Positions 55,547 through 63,127 of a DNA stretch of 64,000 nt are shown piece by piece (the first letter of the stretch is position 1; each line of letters opens with the position of its first letter). Source of the DNA: Mycolicibacterium madagascariense (GTDB taxonomy: Bacteria > Actinomycetota > Actinomycetes > Mycobacteriales > Mycobacteriaceae); NCBI RefSeq assembly GCF_010729665.1, contig NZ_AP022610.1:4898001-4962000 (forward strand), in the 5' to 3' direction. The notes under the pieces are model-generated. The model worked only from the letters and a program-made list of their open reading frames with translations, ran no database searches and was not told the DNA's origin. A program made the position numbers and the translations under genes.

Positions 55547-56788
55547 GTGACGACGACCACTGGCTGCCCGTTCGACTCCGGGTACGACTTCACCGACCCC
55601 GACGTCCTGCTCCGGGGCATCCCGGTCGCCGAATTCGCCGAACTGCGCAGGACCGCGCCCGTGTCGTGGGTGCGCCAGCAGGAGTCGATCTTCGGCGACG
55701 GCGGCTACTGGGCGATCACGCGCCACGAGGACGTCAAGTCCATCTCGCGCAACGGCGAGCTGTGGTCGACCAACCGCAAGGGCGCGGTGATGCGACTGCC
55801 CGACGGCGTGACCGCCGAGCAACTCGACCTGACCAAGGCCCTGCTGATCAACCACGATGCGCCCGAGCACACCCGGCTGCGCAGGATCATCTCGCGGCTG
55901 TTCACCCCGCGCGCCGTGGCCGCGCTGGAGGAGAAGCTGGCGGCGGCCGCACGAGACATCGTCGCCGAGGCCGCGGCCCAGGGCGGTGGCAACTTCGTCG
56001 ACGACGTCGCGACCAAGCTCCCCCTGCTGGCGATCGCGGACCTGATCGGTGTCCCAGAAGCCGACCGCGACAAGCTGTTTCGCTGGACCAATAGCATCAT
56101 GAACACCGACGACCCCGACTTCGACTCCGATCCCACGGTCGCCAACGCCGAGCTGATGGGCTACGCGTACGCCATGGCCGAGGAGCGTCGGCGCTGCCCG
56201 GCCGACGACATCGTCACCCGGCTGATCCAGGCCGACCTCGGGGCCGACGCGGGAGAGGCGCTCGGCGACGTCGAGTTCGCCTTCTTCGTCATCCTGCTCG
56301 CGGTCGCGGGCAACGAGACCACCCGCAACGCCATGACGCACGGCATGAACGCGTTCTTCGACAACCCCGACCAGTGGGAGCTGTTCAAGCGTGACCGGCC
56401 CGCCACCGCGGTCGACGAGATCGTCCGGTGGGCCACCCCGGTGCACTGCTTCCAGCGCACCGCTTTGCGCGACGTCGAACTCGGGGGTGCGACGATCCGC
56501 GAGGGCGACCGGGCCGGCCTGTTCTACAGCTCCGCCAACTTCGACGAGACGGTGTTCGACCGGCCGTTCGAGTTCGATGTCCTGCGAAACCCCAACCCGC
56601 ACTTGAGCTTCGGCGGCAACGGCGCCCACTTCTGCATCGGTGCGAACCTCGCGCGCATGGAGATCAAGCTGATCTTCGACGAGCTCGCCCGTCAGGTTCC
56701 CGACATCGCCAAAGTGGCCGAGCCGCAGCGGCTTCGGTCGGGGTGGATCAACGGCGTCAAGGAACTCGCGGTCTCCTATCGGGGCTGA
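55547..56788 (+). CDS. Cytochrome P450
   Basis: 413 residues, complete. I-helix oxygen-binding motif AGNETTRNAMTHG, ExxR in DEIVRW, and haem-binding FGGNGAHFCIGANLAR with Cys363. The sequence style (GALLINHDAPEHTRLRRIISRLFTP; FYSSANFDETVFDRPFEFDVLRNPNPHLSFGG) is close to the mycobacterial CYP124/125-like sterol and lipid hydroxylases, but I cannot fix the family number. GTG 55547 begins six bases after the TATGGT -10 (leaderless). The TetR gene starts 15 bases after its stop. Confidence 0.88.
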   Translation: MTTTTGCPFDSGYDFTDPDVLLRGIPVAEFAELRRTAPVSWVRQQESIFGDGGYWAITRHEDVKSISRNGELWSTNRKGAVMRLPDGVTAEQLDLTKALLINHDAPEHTRLRRIISRLFTPRAVAALEEKLAAAARDIVAEAAAQGGGNFVDDVATKLPLLAIADLIGVPEADRDKLFRWTNSIMNTDDPDFDSDPTVANAELMGYAYAMAEERRRCPADDIVTRLIQADLGADAGEALGDVEFAFFVILLAVAGNETTRNAMTHGMNAFFDNPDQWELFKRDRPATAVDEIVRWATPVHCFQRTALRDVELGGATIREGDRAGLFYSSANFDETVFDRPFEFDVLRNPNPHLSFGGNGAHFCIGANLARMEIKLIFDELARQVPDIAKVAEPQRLRSGWINGVKELAVSYRG

Positions 56789-56803
56789 ACTAGGCTCTGG
56801 GGT

Positions 56804-57394
56804 GTGCGCACCCATGGCTGGTCCGGCTCGGCCCCGGCAACGGACGACGAGGCCGTTGCGCGCATTCTCGCTGCCGCCGGTAGCGCGATCGACGAACGGG
56901 GCGCCGACGTGGGCATCGCGGACGTCGCCCGCACGCTAGGCGTCACCCGTCAGACCGTCTACCGCTACTTCCCCAGCACGGACGCGCTGCTGGTCGCCGC
57001 GGCCGTCCACGCGGCCGACGACTTCCTCGACCGGCTCGCCGACCACCTGCACGGCATCACCGATCCCGTCGGCGCCGTCACCGAGGCCATCGCCACCGCG
57101 CTGGAATGGTTGCCGAAGGACAAGCACATCGGTCTGCTGGTGGCGCCGGGCAAGGCCGACGAACACACCGCGTCGGTCACGTCGGACGTGGCGCTGCGCT
57201 TCGCCAACGCGATGATCCGCCGCTTCGACGTCGATTGGGCGGCAGCGGGATTCGTCGACGACGAGCTCGACGAGCTCGCCGAACATCTGCTGCGGATCAT
57301 CCAGTCGTTCGTCATCGACCCCGGTCGTCCGCCGCGCACGGGTGCCGACCTGCGCAACTATCTGCGCCGGTGGGTGGGCGGGGCGCTGACCTAA
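56804..57394 (+). CDS. TetR family transcriptional regulator
   Basis: 196 residues. ARILAAAGSAIDERGADVGIADVARTLGVTRQTVYRYFPSTDALLVAAAVHAADDF is the DNA-binding domain. It begins 15 bases after the P450 gene, with its own TAGGCT -10 ending seven bases before GTG 56804, so it may be expressed leaderless from its own promoter as well as with the P450. The inverted repeat at 55514-55538 is a plausible operator. Confidence 0.85.
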   Translation: MRTHGWSGSAPATDDEAVARILAAAGSAIDERGADVGIADVARTLGVTRQTVYRYFPSTDALLVAAAVHAADDFLDRLADHLHGITDPVGAVTEAIATALEWLPKDKHIGLLVAPGKADEHTASVTSDVALRFANAMIRRFDVDWAAAGFVDDELDELAEHLLRIIQSFVIDPGRPPRTGADLRNYLRRWVGGALT

Positions 57395-57417
57395 AATCAC
57401 CTGAGCCACGTGCATTC

Positions 57418-57526
57418 GCCGTCAACGAATGGTGACGACTCCCAGGGCGACGGGGCCGGGGCCGGGGGGACCTGACCAAGGGTGAAGCGTCCGACGCCGT
57501 CAACGAATGGTGACGACTCCCAGGGC
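57418..57526. repeat. Two identical 31-base direct repeats
   Basis: Copies at 57418-57448 and 57496-57526, 78 bases apart, each beginning GCCGTCAACGAATGGTGACG and ending ACTCCCAGGGC. Each copy contains the partial palindrome GTCA-N8-TGAC. They lie between the TetR gene and the convergent 408-codon gene and look like members of a dispersed intergenic repeat. Confidence 0.75.
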
Positions 57527-57577
57527 CACACCCGCGCCGAGGACGCAGCGGCCGCTTCCACGCCCCCGAGGGAACGG

Positions 57578-58804
57578 TCAGACCACGGTGAGCGGCAACG
57601 ACTTTCGGTGCTCGAACACCCACGACGCACCGCCGGAGAACTTCGTCACGGCCACCTCGCCGAGCTCCTTCGCGGGCGTATCGGTCTCGATCACGCGCAC
57701 GGTCCAGTCCGAGGCGGTACCCGTCACCTCCGCCCGCAGGCGCGGATCGACGGCCTGCACGATGGCCTGCAGCGGCGTGTCCGACGCCGGGGACACCAGC
57801 GAGATCCAGGAGCCATCCTCGTAGGCCGGCGACGGGCGCACGTGGATGGCGGTGGGACCGATGTCAGCCGTGACGTAGGCCGCCGGGTTCAGCAGCGGGT
57901 GCAGTTCGAGCACGCGCAGCGCGCCCTCGACGCTACCGGGCAGGTGGAGCGCCCGGTGAATGCGCTCGGCGGCCACCCCGGCGATGCCGATCAGCTGCTT
58001 GGTGCGGATCGACTCCTCAAGCGCCACATCGTCCTTCGCGCGAGCGCGGACGGCGAGGGTGAACGACAGCACCAGGAGGTGCATCTGCAGGCAGACCTCG
58101 TCGGCAATGCGCACGAGGGCCGAGTGGGAGAAGGCGCCGAAGTCGACGTCGGCGAGCAGCTCGCCCGAGTAGTCGGCATTTCCCTCGTCGGAGGGATCGA
58201 TCGGGTCCAGCTCGCACGCGTGCGCTCGGCTCGCGGCGACGACGTCCATCGCCGGGATGAACGGCACCTCGGGGTAGGACTCGTCGATGATGACCGTCCA
58301 CGCGCAGTGCGGGGTGCGACCGGCGGGCACGCGCGGTGGCCGATGGATCGGGCGCACCTGGGCCTTGCGGTTGGTGGCGAGCGCGGTGGCGTCGAACGTC
58401 GGGTCCTCGATGTCGTGGCACATGCCGTGGACGTAGTCCTCGCCCATCGGCTCGACGTCGAGCAGCGCACCGCAGTGGTCGAGGTGGAACTCGCCGTGCC
58501 ACCGGTCGTGCACGGTGTACCGGAAGTCCATGAATTGCGGTGGCGCACCGATGTCGAGCTGCAGCCCCTTGAAGAGCGTGAAGATGTCGACGCCCTCGTA
58601 GTTCAGCGCCTTCTGCATCCGCCGCGTGTACAGCGGGCTGGACGCCGCCCACTCCTCGATCGCGATCTGCAGCATCTCGTCGCGACCCCACGCGCTGATG
58701 CAGTGCGCCATGCCGGAGCGATCGATCAGCTGACCGATCAGCAGCAATTCCGGTACCAGCGTGGCCAATTCGGCACGCGTCAGCGCAGCGTACCTACTCG
58801 TCAT
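57578..58804 (-). CDS. Unknown protein at the end of the aldehyde-dehydrogenase operon
   Basis: 408 residues, not recognised as a named family. The most striking part is YTVHDRWHGEFHLDHCGALLDVEPMGEDYVHGMCHDIEDPTFDATA, dense in His, Cys and acidic residues, which could bind metal or resemble the active centre of ATC-hydrolase-like proteins. No membrane segment or signal. The start overlaps the upstream carboxymuconolactone decarboxylase gene by 11 bases, so it belongs to the five-gene operon at 57578-62342 and probably acts on the same substrate. Confidence 0.7.
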   Translation of the reverse strand: MTSRYAALTRAELATLVPELLLIGQLIDRSGMAHCISAWGRDEMLQIAIEEWAASSPLYTRRMQKALNYEGVDIFTLFKGLQLDIGAPPQFMDFRYTVHDRWHGEFHLDHCGALLDVEPMGEDYVHGMCHDIEDPTFDATALATNRKAQVRPIHRPPRVPAGRTPHCAWTVIIDESYPEVPFIPAMDVVAASRAHACELDPIDPSDEGNADYSGELLADVDFGAFSHSALVRIADEVCLQMHLLVLSFTLAVRARAKDDVALEESIRTKQLIGIAGVAAERIHRALHLPGSVEGALRVLELHPLLNPAAYVTADIGPTAIHVRPSPAYEDGSWISLVSPASDTPLQAIVQAVDPRLRAEVTGTASDWTVRVIETDTPAKELGEVAVTKFSGGASWVFEHRKSLPLTVV

Positions 58805-59243
58805 CGAGCGACGTCCCCGTATTCATCTTCACGGCGGCGTTGACGTTGGCCCTCTTGTCCTCACCCGCGCCCTTCTCGGCGGCCTTGCGGCGCTTGGCGA
58901 CCACCTTGCTGACGGTGCCATTGAGCCCCGAGCCGAGCGGGAAGCCGACGTACTGGGTCAGGAAGATCGCGACCTCCTTGAGTTCCTCTTCGGTGAACTC
59001 CTCGTTGAACAGCGCCGCATTGACCTGGACCTCGCCGAGGTCCTGGCGGCCCTGCGCCGTCACCGCCGCCAAGGTGAGCAATCGCTTGTCGCGCATCGAC
59101 AGACCGGGGCGGGTCCAGATCGAGCCGAAGAGGTGGTCGACGGTCAGGTCGAAGTAGGGATCGCCCTCGATGTTCGGCATCTCCCAGCCGTAGACCTCGT
59201 TCATCTTCTCGAGGCCCTTCTTGCGCTGCTCGTCCATGCTCAC
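58794..59243 (-). CDS. Carboxymuconolactone decarboxylase family protein
   Basis: 149 residues. FDLTVDHLFGSIWTRPGLSMRDKRLLTLAAVTAQGRQDLGEVQVNAALFNEEFTEEELKEVAIFLTQYVGFPLGSGLNGTV matches the CMD/AhpD-like helical fold. The CxxC of AhpD is absent, which points to the decarboxylase-like branch rather than a peroxidase. The ATG overlaps the stop of the beta-hydroxyacid dehydrogenase gene. Functions with its operon in catabolism of an unknown acid. Confidence 0.87.
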   Translation of the reverse strand: MSMDEQRKKGLEKMNEVYGWEMPNIEGDPYFDLTVDHLFGSIWTRPGLSMRDKRLLTLAAVTAQGRQDLGEVQVNAALFNEEFTEEELKEVAIFLTQYVGFPLGSGLNGTVSKVVAKRRKAAEKGAGEDKRANVNAAVKMNTGTSLDDE

Positions 59244-60100
59244 TCCTTCGTCGTCGACGCGCTGTGCGGCACACCGAGTCCGGCGGCCAGGTCACGCAGG
59301 GCGATCTCGGCGAGCGGCAGGTCCACTCCCATCGCCGCACCCAGCTCGAGCGCCAACCGCAGGTCCTTGTCGGCCAGCCCGCGCGTGTGCACGAACATGT
59401 CGTACACGAAGTGGTCGGGCGGCAGCGGCGCGGTGTCGTCGCGGACCATGATGGCGCCGGGCCCGCCGCTCTGCGCGTCGCTGTGCCGCACCACGCGTCC
59501 CAGCTTCTGCAGATCGATGCCGGCGGCCTCGGCCAGCTTGGCCGCCTCGCACGCGGCCGCGAAGCCGATGTAGGTCAACATGTTTCGCGCCAGCTTCATG
59601 CGGGTGCCCGCCCCGGGCTCACCGGCCCGGACCACCATCGAGGCCCACCGCTTGAACACCGGCTTGACCGTCTCGTAGGCCTCGTCGTCGGCCCCGACCA
59701 TGACGGCCAGCTCACCCTTGGCCGCCGCGCCCGCGCCACCGCTGACGGGCGCATCGACGACGTGAATCCCCTTGGGCCGCAACCTCTCGGCCAGCTCGCT
59801 CGCGGTAGTGGGCTCGATCGTCGAGTGGATCGCGATGACCGTGCCCGGTGCTGCGTGCGCGGCGAGTTCGTCCACGACGTCGCGCACCTGCGCGTCGGTC
59901 AGCACGGTCACGCTGATGACGTCCGCGGCGGCCACGTCGGCGACGCTGTCCGCCAGCGTGGCACCGGCTTCGGCAAACGGCGTCATCGACTCGGTGCGGA
60001 CGTCGTAGACGATCAGTCCGCCCGGCCAGTCGACGAGTCGCTTCGCCATCGGCGCACCCTGGTTCCCCAGCCCGATGTACCCCAGTCTCGATTCAGTCAT
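59240..60100 (-). CDS. Beta-hydroxyacid dehydrogenase (3-hydroxyisobutyrate dehydrogenase-like)
   Basis: 286 residues. RLGYIGLGNQGAPMAKRLVDWPGGLIVYDVR gives the GxGxxGxxMA NAD(P) site, DAPVSGGAGAAAKGELAVMVGA the substrate signature, and GAGTRMKLARNMLTYIGF contains the catalytic lysine. Oxidises a beta-hydroxy acid such as 3-hydroxyisobutyrate or tartronate semialdehyde; specificity cannot be read. ATG 60100 overlaps the SDR stop by a few bases; the open frame extends upstream over the SDR gene without meaning. Confidence 0.9.
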   Translation of the reverse strand: MTESRLGYIGLGNQGAPMAKRLVDWPGGLIVYDVRTESMTPFAEAGATLADSVADVAAADVISVTVLTDAQVRDVVDELAAHAAPGTVIAIHSTIEPTTASELAERLRPKGIHVVDAPVSGGAGAAAKGELAVMVGADDEAYETVKPVFKRWASMVVRAGEPGAGTRMKLARNMLTYIGFAAACEAAKLAEAAGIDLQKLGRVVRHSDAQSGGPGAIMVRDDTAPLPPDHFVYDMFVHTRGLADKDLRLALELGAAMGVDLPLAEIALRDLAAGLGVPHSASTTKE

Positions 60101-60861
60101 CAGCGGATGATCTGTCCGCCGTCGACGTTGAAGATCTGGCCGGTGATCCACTTCGCCTGATCCGACAGCAGGAACAGGCACATGCCGGTCAGGTCGTCGA
60201 CTTCGCCCATGCGGGACAACGGAATTCCCTTGACGATGTCGGCGACCATCTCCTGCGGCGTCGTGGTCCGGTTGGCCTCGGTGTCGATGGGCCCCGGCGC
60301 GATGGCGTTGACGCGGATGTTCTGGCCGCCGAGTTCGGTGGCCAGCTGCTGGGTCAACCCGTTGATGCCGACCTTCGCCAGACCGTAGAAGTTCGAGTAC
60401 AGCCACGCGGCGGTCGACGACTGGTTGACGATCGCGCCGCCCCCGCGCTTGGCCATCTTGCGGTACACCGCGCGCGTGCACACCAGCGCGCCGTCCATGT
60501 TCACGCTCATGAACTTCTTGTAATAGTCCCAGTCGACCGTGATCAGGAAGTCGAGCTTCATGCCACCGAAGATCGCGGCGTTGTTGACGAGGTAGTCGAT
60601 GCCGCCGAACTCCGAGAGCGCCTGGGCCGCCATCTCCTTGGCGGAGTCGGGGTCGCTCACGTCGACGCGTACCGCGAGGGCGTTGCCGCCCTCGCCCGTG
60701 ATGCCGTCGGCCACCTTCTGCGCGCCCTCGAGGTTGATGTCCGCGACGACGACGGCCGCACCCTCGTGGGCCAGCGCCTCGGCGTAGGCCTGCCCGATGC
60801 CGCCGCCGGCGCCGGTGACGATGGCCACCTTGTCGGTGAACTGGTCTCCGTACATTGCCAT
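60100..60861 (-). CDS. Short-chain dehydrogenase/reductase
   Basis: 253 residues from ATG 60861 with AGGAG seven bases before. VAIVTGAGGGIGQAYAEALAHEGAAVVVADI is the NAD-type cofactor site (acidic residue after the second strand), VNNAAIFGG the NNAG variant, and STAAWLYSNFYGLAKVG the Ser-Tyr-Lys active site. Second gene of the operon, 11 bases after the aldehyde dehydrogenase, and overlapping the next. Substrate unknown; with the neighbours, alcohol-to-acid oxidation is likely. Confidence 0.9.
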   Translation of the reverse strand: MAMYGDQFTDKVAIVTGAGGGIGQAYAEALAHEGAAVVVADINLEGAQKVADGITGEGGNALAVRVDVSDPDSAKEMAAQALSEFGGIDYLVNNAAIFGGMKLDFLITVDWDYYKKFMSVNMDGALVCTRAVYRKMAKRGGGAIVNQSSTAAWLYSNFYGLAKVGINGLTQQLATELGGQNIRVNAIAPGPIDTEANRTTTPQEMVADIVKGIPLSRMGEVDDLTGMCLFLLSDQAKWITGQIFNVDGGQIIR

Positions 60862-60872
60862 GGGTTCTCTCC

Positions 60873-62342
60873 TCAATTCGCCAGCGTCGCAATGGCCTTG
60901 GTCTCGAGGTACTCCTCGAAGCCGGCCAGGCCCATCTCCCGGCCGATGCCGGACTGCTTGTACCCGCCGAAGGGCATGTCCGCCGAATACCACACGCCGC
61001 CATTGACGTTCACCGTGCCGACGCGCAGTCGGGCGGCGATCCGCGCGGCCCGCTCGTCGTCACCGGAGAACACCGTGCCGGACAGGCCGTAGGGCGAGTC
61101 GTTGGCGATGCGGACCGCGTCGTCGTCGCCGTCGTGGGCGATGACGGTCAACACCGGGCCGAAGATCTCCTCCTGCGCGACCTTCGCGTCGTTGTCGAGG
61201 CCGGCGATCACGGTCGGCTCGATGAAGAACCCCCTGTCGCGATCGGCGGGTCGTCCACCGCCGCAGGCGAATCGGCCGCCGTCGACGATCGCCGAGTCGA
61301 GGTAACCCTGAATGCGGTCGCGCTGCCGTGCGGAGATCACCGGCCCGCAGATGGTGCCGGAATCGTTCGGATCTCCGGGCTTGAGTCCGCCCATCGTGGC
61401 GGCGGCCGCCTCGACGGCCTCGTCGTAGCGGGCCCGGGGCACCACCAGTCGGGTGGTGATGGCGCAGCCCTGCCCGGCGTGCATGGCCGCGGTGAACGCC
61501 GACATCGCGCACGCGCCAGCCAGATCGGCGTCGTCGAGCACCAGGAACGCCGACTTGCCGCCGAGTTCCAGGAACACCTTCTTCAGCGTCGCAGCGCCGT
61601 CGGACATCACGGCCCGGCCGGTGCTCGTCGAACCGGTGAACGACACCATGTCCACGCGCGGATCCGTCGACAGCAGCGCGCCGACACCGTGGTCGCTGGA
61701 GGTGACGACGTTGACGACGCCGGCCGGGAACTCGGTGTGTTCGGCGATCAACTCGCCGAGGACCGCTGCGGCCCATGGGGTGTCGGGAGCCGGTTTGAGC
61801 ACCAGCGTGTTCCCCGCGGCGAGCGCGGGTCCGATCTTGGCCAGGTTGATCTGATGCGGGAAGTTCCACGGGGTGATGGCGCCGACGACGCCGATCGCCT
61901 CCCTGGCCACCGTGCGGTGGGTCTTCATGCCCATCGGCGACGCGATGCCGAGATCGGTCGTCCACTGGTAGTTCTCCGCGGTGTCGGCGCAGAACGACAG
62001 ATCGGCGACCGGGCCCTCCAGTTGTGCGGCGGAGGTGAGCATCCGCGGCGCCCCGACTTCGGCGATCGTCAGTGCGCGCAACTCCTCGACGTGGTCGCGC
62101 ATCGCCTGCTGGAGCTGCCGGATGCAGCGGACCCGGAGTTCGACGTCGGTCGACCAGTCGGTGTCGTCGAACGCGCGCCTCGCGGCGCCGATCGCGGCGT
62201 CCATGTCCGCGGCGTCCGCATCGGCCGCCACGCCCAGCACCTCTTCGGTGGCCGGGTTGACGGTGGGGAACGTGCCCGCATGGCCCGCCGACAGCGTGCC
62301 GTCGATGAACAGTCGACTCTCGGCGGAGCCCAGTAACGCCAT
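60873..62342 (-). CDS. aldA: Aldehyde dehydrogenase
   Basis: 489 residues. ITPWNFPHQINLAKIGPALAAGNTLVLKPA (NAD binding), FTGSTSTGRAVM, LELGGKSAFLVLDDADL with the general base Glu, and AGQGCAITTRLVV with the catalytic Cys. NAD-dependent oxidation of an aldehyde to acid. ATG 62342 is preceded by GGGAGT. First gene of the operon; a GGACA-AC-TGTCC palindrome lies about 22-33 bases upstream and recurs at the divergent TetR start. Position matches aldA of M. tuberculosis. Confidence 0.92.
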   Translation of the reverse strand: MALLGSAESRLFIDGTLSAGHAGTFPTVNPATEEVLGVAADADAADMDAAIGAARRAFDDTDWSTDVELRVRCIRQLQQAMRDHVEELRALTIAEVGAPRMLTSAAQLEGPVADLSFCADTAENYQWTTDLGIASPMGMKTHRTVAREAIGVVGAITPWNFPHQINLAKIGPALAAGNTLVLKPAPDTPWAAAVLGELIAEHTEFPAGVVNVVTSSDHGVGALLSTDPRVDMVSFTGSTSTGRAVMSDGAATLKKVFLELGGKSAFLVLDDADLAGACAMSAFTAAMHAGQGCAITTRLVVPRARYDEAVEAAAATMGGLKPGDPNDSGTICGPVISARQRDRIQGYLDSAIVDGGRFACGGGRPADRDRGFFIEPTVIAGLDNDAKVAQEEIFGPVLTVIAHDGDDDAVRIANDSPYGLSGTVFSGDDERAARIAARLRVGTVNVNGGVWYSADMPFGGYKQSGIGREMGLAGFEEYLETKAIATLAN

Positions 62343-62363
62343 GCACACTCCCGTTCATTTCCT

Positions 62364-62375
62364 GGACAACTGTCC
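62364..62375. promoter_or_regulatory. Operator-like palindrome GGACA-AC-TGTCC (ALDH side)
   Basis: Symmetric GGACA/TGTCC arms with a two-base centre, 22 bases upstream of the aldehyde dehydrogenase start. An identical pattern overlaps the divergent TetR start at 62510-62521, so the TetR protein is the likely ligand. Confidence 0.65.
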
Positions 62376-62509
62376 GGCTGTCTGAGAACGAACCATAACC
62401 GCCGCGACGTGCCGGTGGCAAGGAAAGACGGCGTTCAGCGGTCAAAAGCCCGAGACAGCAGTGCTTTCAGTGAATCGACTTGCCGAGCGGCACGACCGTC
62501 GGATAACTT

Positions 62510-62521
62510 GGACATGTGTCC
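62510..62521. promoter_or_regulatory. Operator-like palindrome GGACA-TG-TGTCC (TetR side)
   Basis: Covers the transcription start and GTG 62516 of the leaderless TetR gene, right after its TAACTT -10 (62504-62509). Together with the copy at 62364-62375 it gives autoregulation and control of the divergent operon. Confidence 0.65.
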
Positions 62522-63127
62522 AGTGATGCCGTGGTTGCGATCACAGATGGGTCGACGGCGGGTGCGGGTGAGGCGCCGCGCAACCGCAGGCAGGAGGAGA
62601 CCTTCCGCAAGGTGCTCGCCGCAGGAGTGGAGATGTTGCGCGAGTCGTCCTACGCCGATCTCACCGTGCGGGCCGTCGCGGCCCGCGCCAAGGTCGCCCC
62701 CGCCACCGCGTACACCTACTTCTCGTCGAAGAATCACCTCATCGCCGAGGTGTATCTGGATCTGATCCGCCAGGCGCCGTACTTCACCGACGTCAACGAG
62801 AGCCGCGTGACGCGCGTGGACAGGACGTTGCGCAGCCTGGCGCTGGCCGTCGCCGACGAGCCCGAGGTCGCCGCCGCCTGCACCACCGCCCTGCTCGGCG
62901 GCGGCAACGACGACGCCGTCGGCCGCGTGCGGGAGCGCATCGGCGCCGAGATCCACCGCCGCATCACCTCGGCCTACGGCCCGGAGCCCGACCACCGGCT
63001 GCTGTCGGCGCTGGAGATGACGTTCTTCGGCGCCCTCGTCCAGGCGGGCAGCGGCTACTTCACCTACCACCAGATCGCCGACCGGCTGGCATACGCGGTC
63101 GGCCTCATCCTGGGAGACGCTCCATGA
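62516..63127 (+). CDS. TetR family transcriptional regulator
   Basis: 203 residues. RKVLAAGVEMLRESSYADLTVRAVAARAKVAPATAYTYFSSKNHLIAEVYLDLI is the helix-turn-helix domain. TAACTT ends six bases before GTG 62516, hence leaderless. Divergent from the aldehyde dehydrogenase operon and overlapping the start of the next P450 gene (ATGA), so it is co-expressed with that P450. The two GGACA-NN-TGTCC sites are its probable operators. Confidence 0.88.
   Translation: MSSDAVVAITDGSTAGAGEAPRNRRQEETFRKVLAAGVEMLRESSYADLTVRAVAARAKVAPATAYTYFSSKNHLIAEVYLDLIRQAPYFTDVNESRVTRVDRTLRSLALAVADEPEVAAACTTALLGGGNDDAVGRVRERIGAEIHRRITSAYGPEPDHRLLSALEMTFFGALVQAGSGYFTYHQIADRLAYAVGLILGDAP

Noticed and set aside
59240..61003. 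A fusion of the beta-hydroxyacid dehydrogenase with an N-terminal extension
   Set aside because: The extra 300 codons lie over the SDR gene in another frame and are Arg-rich and meaningless. The dehydrogenase has a proper start at 60100.
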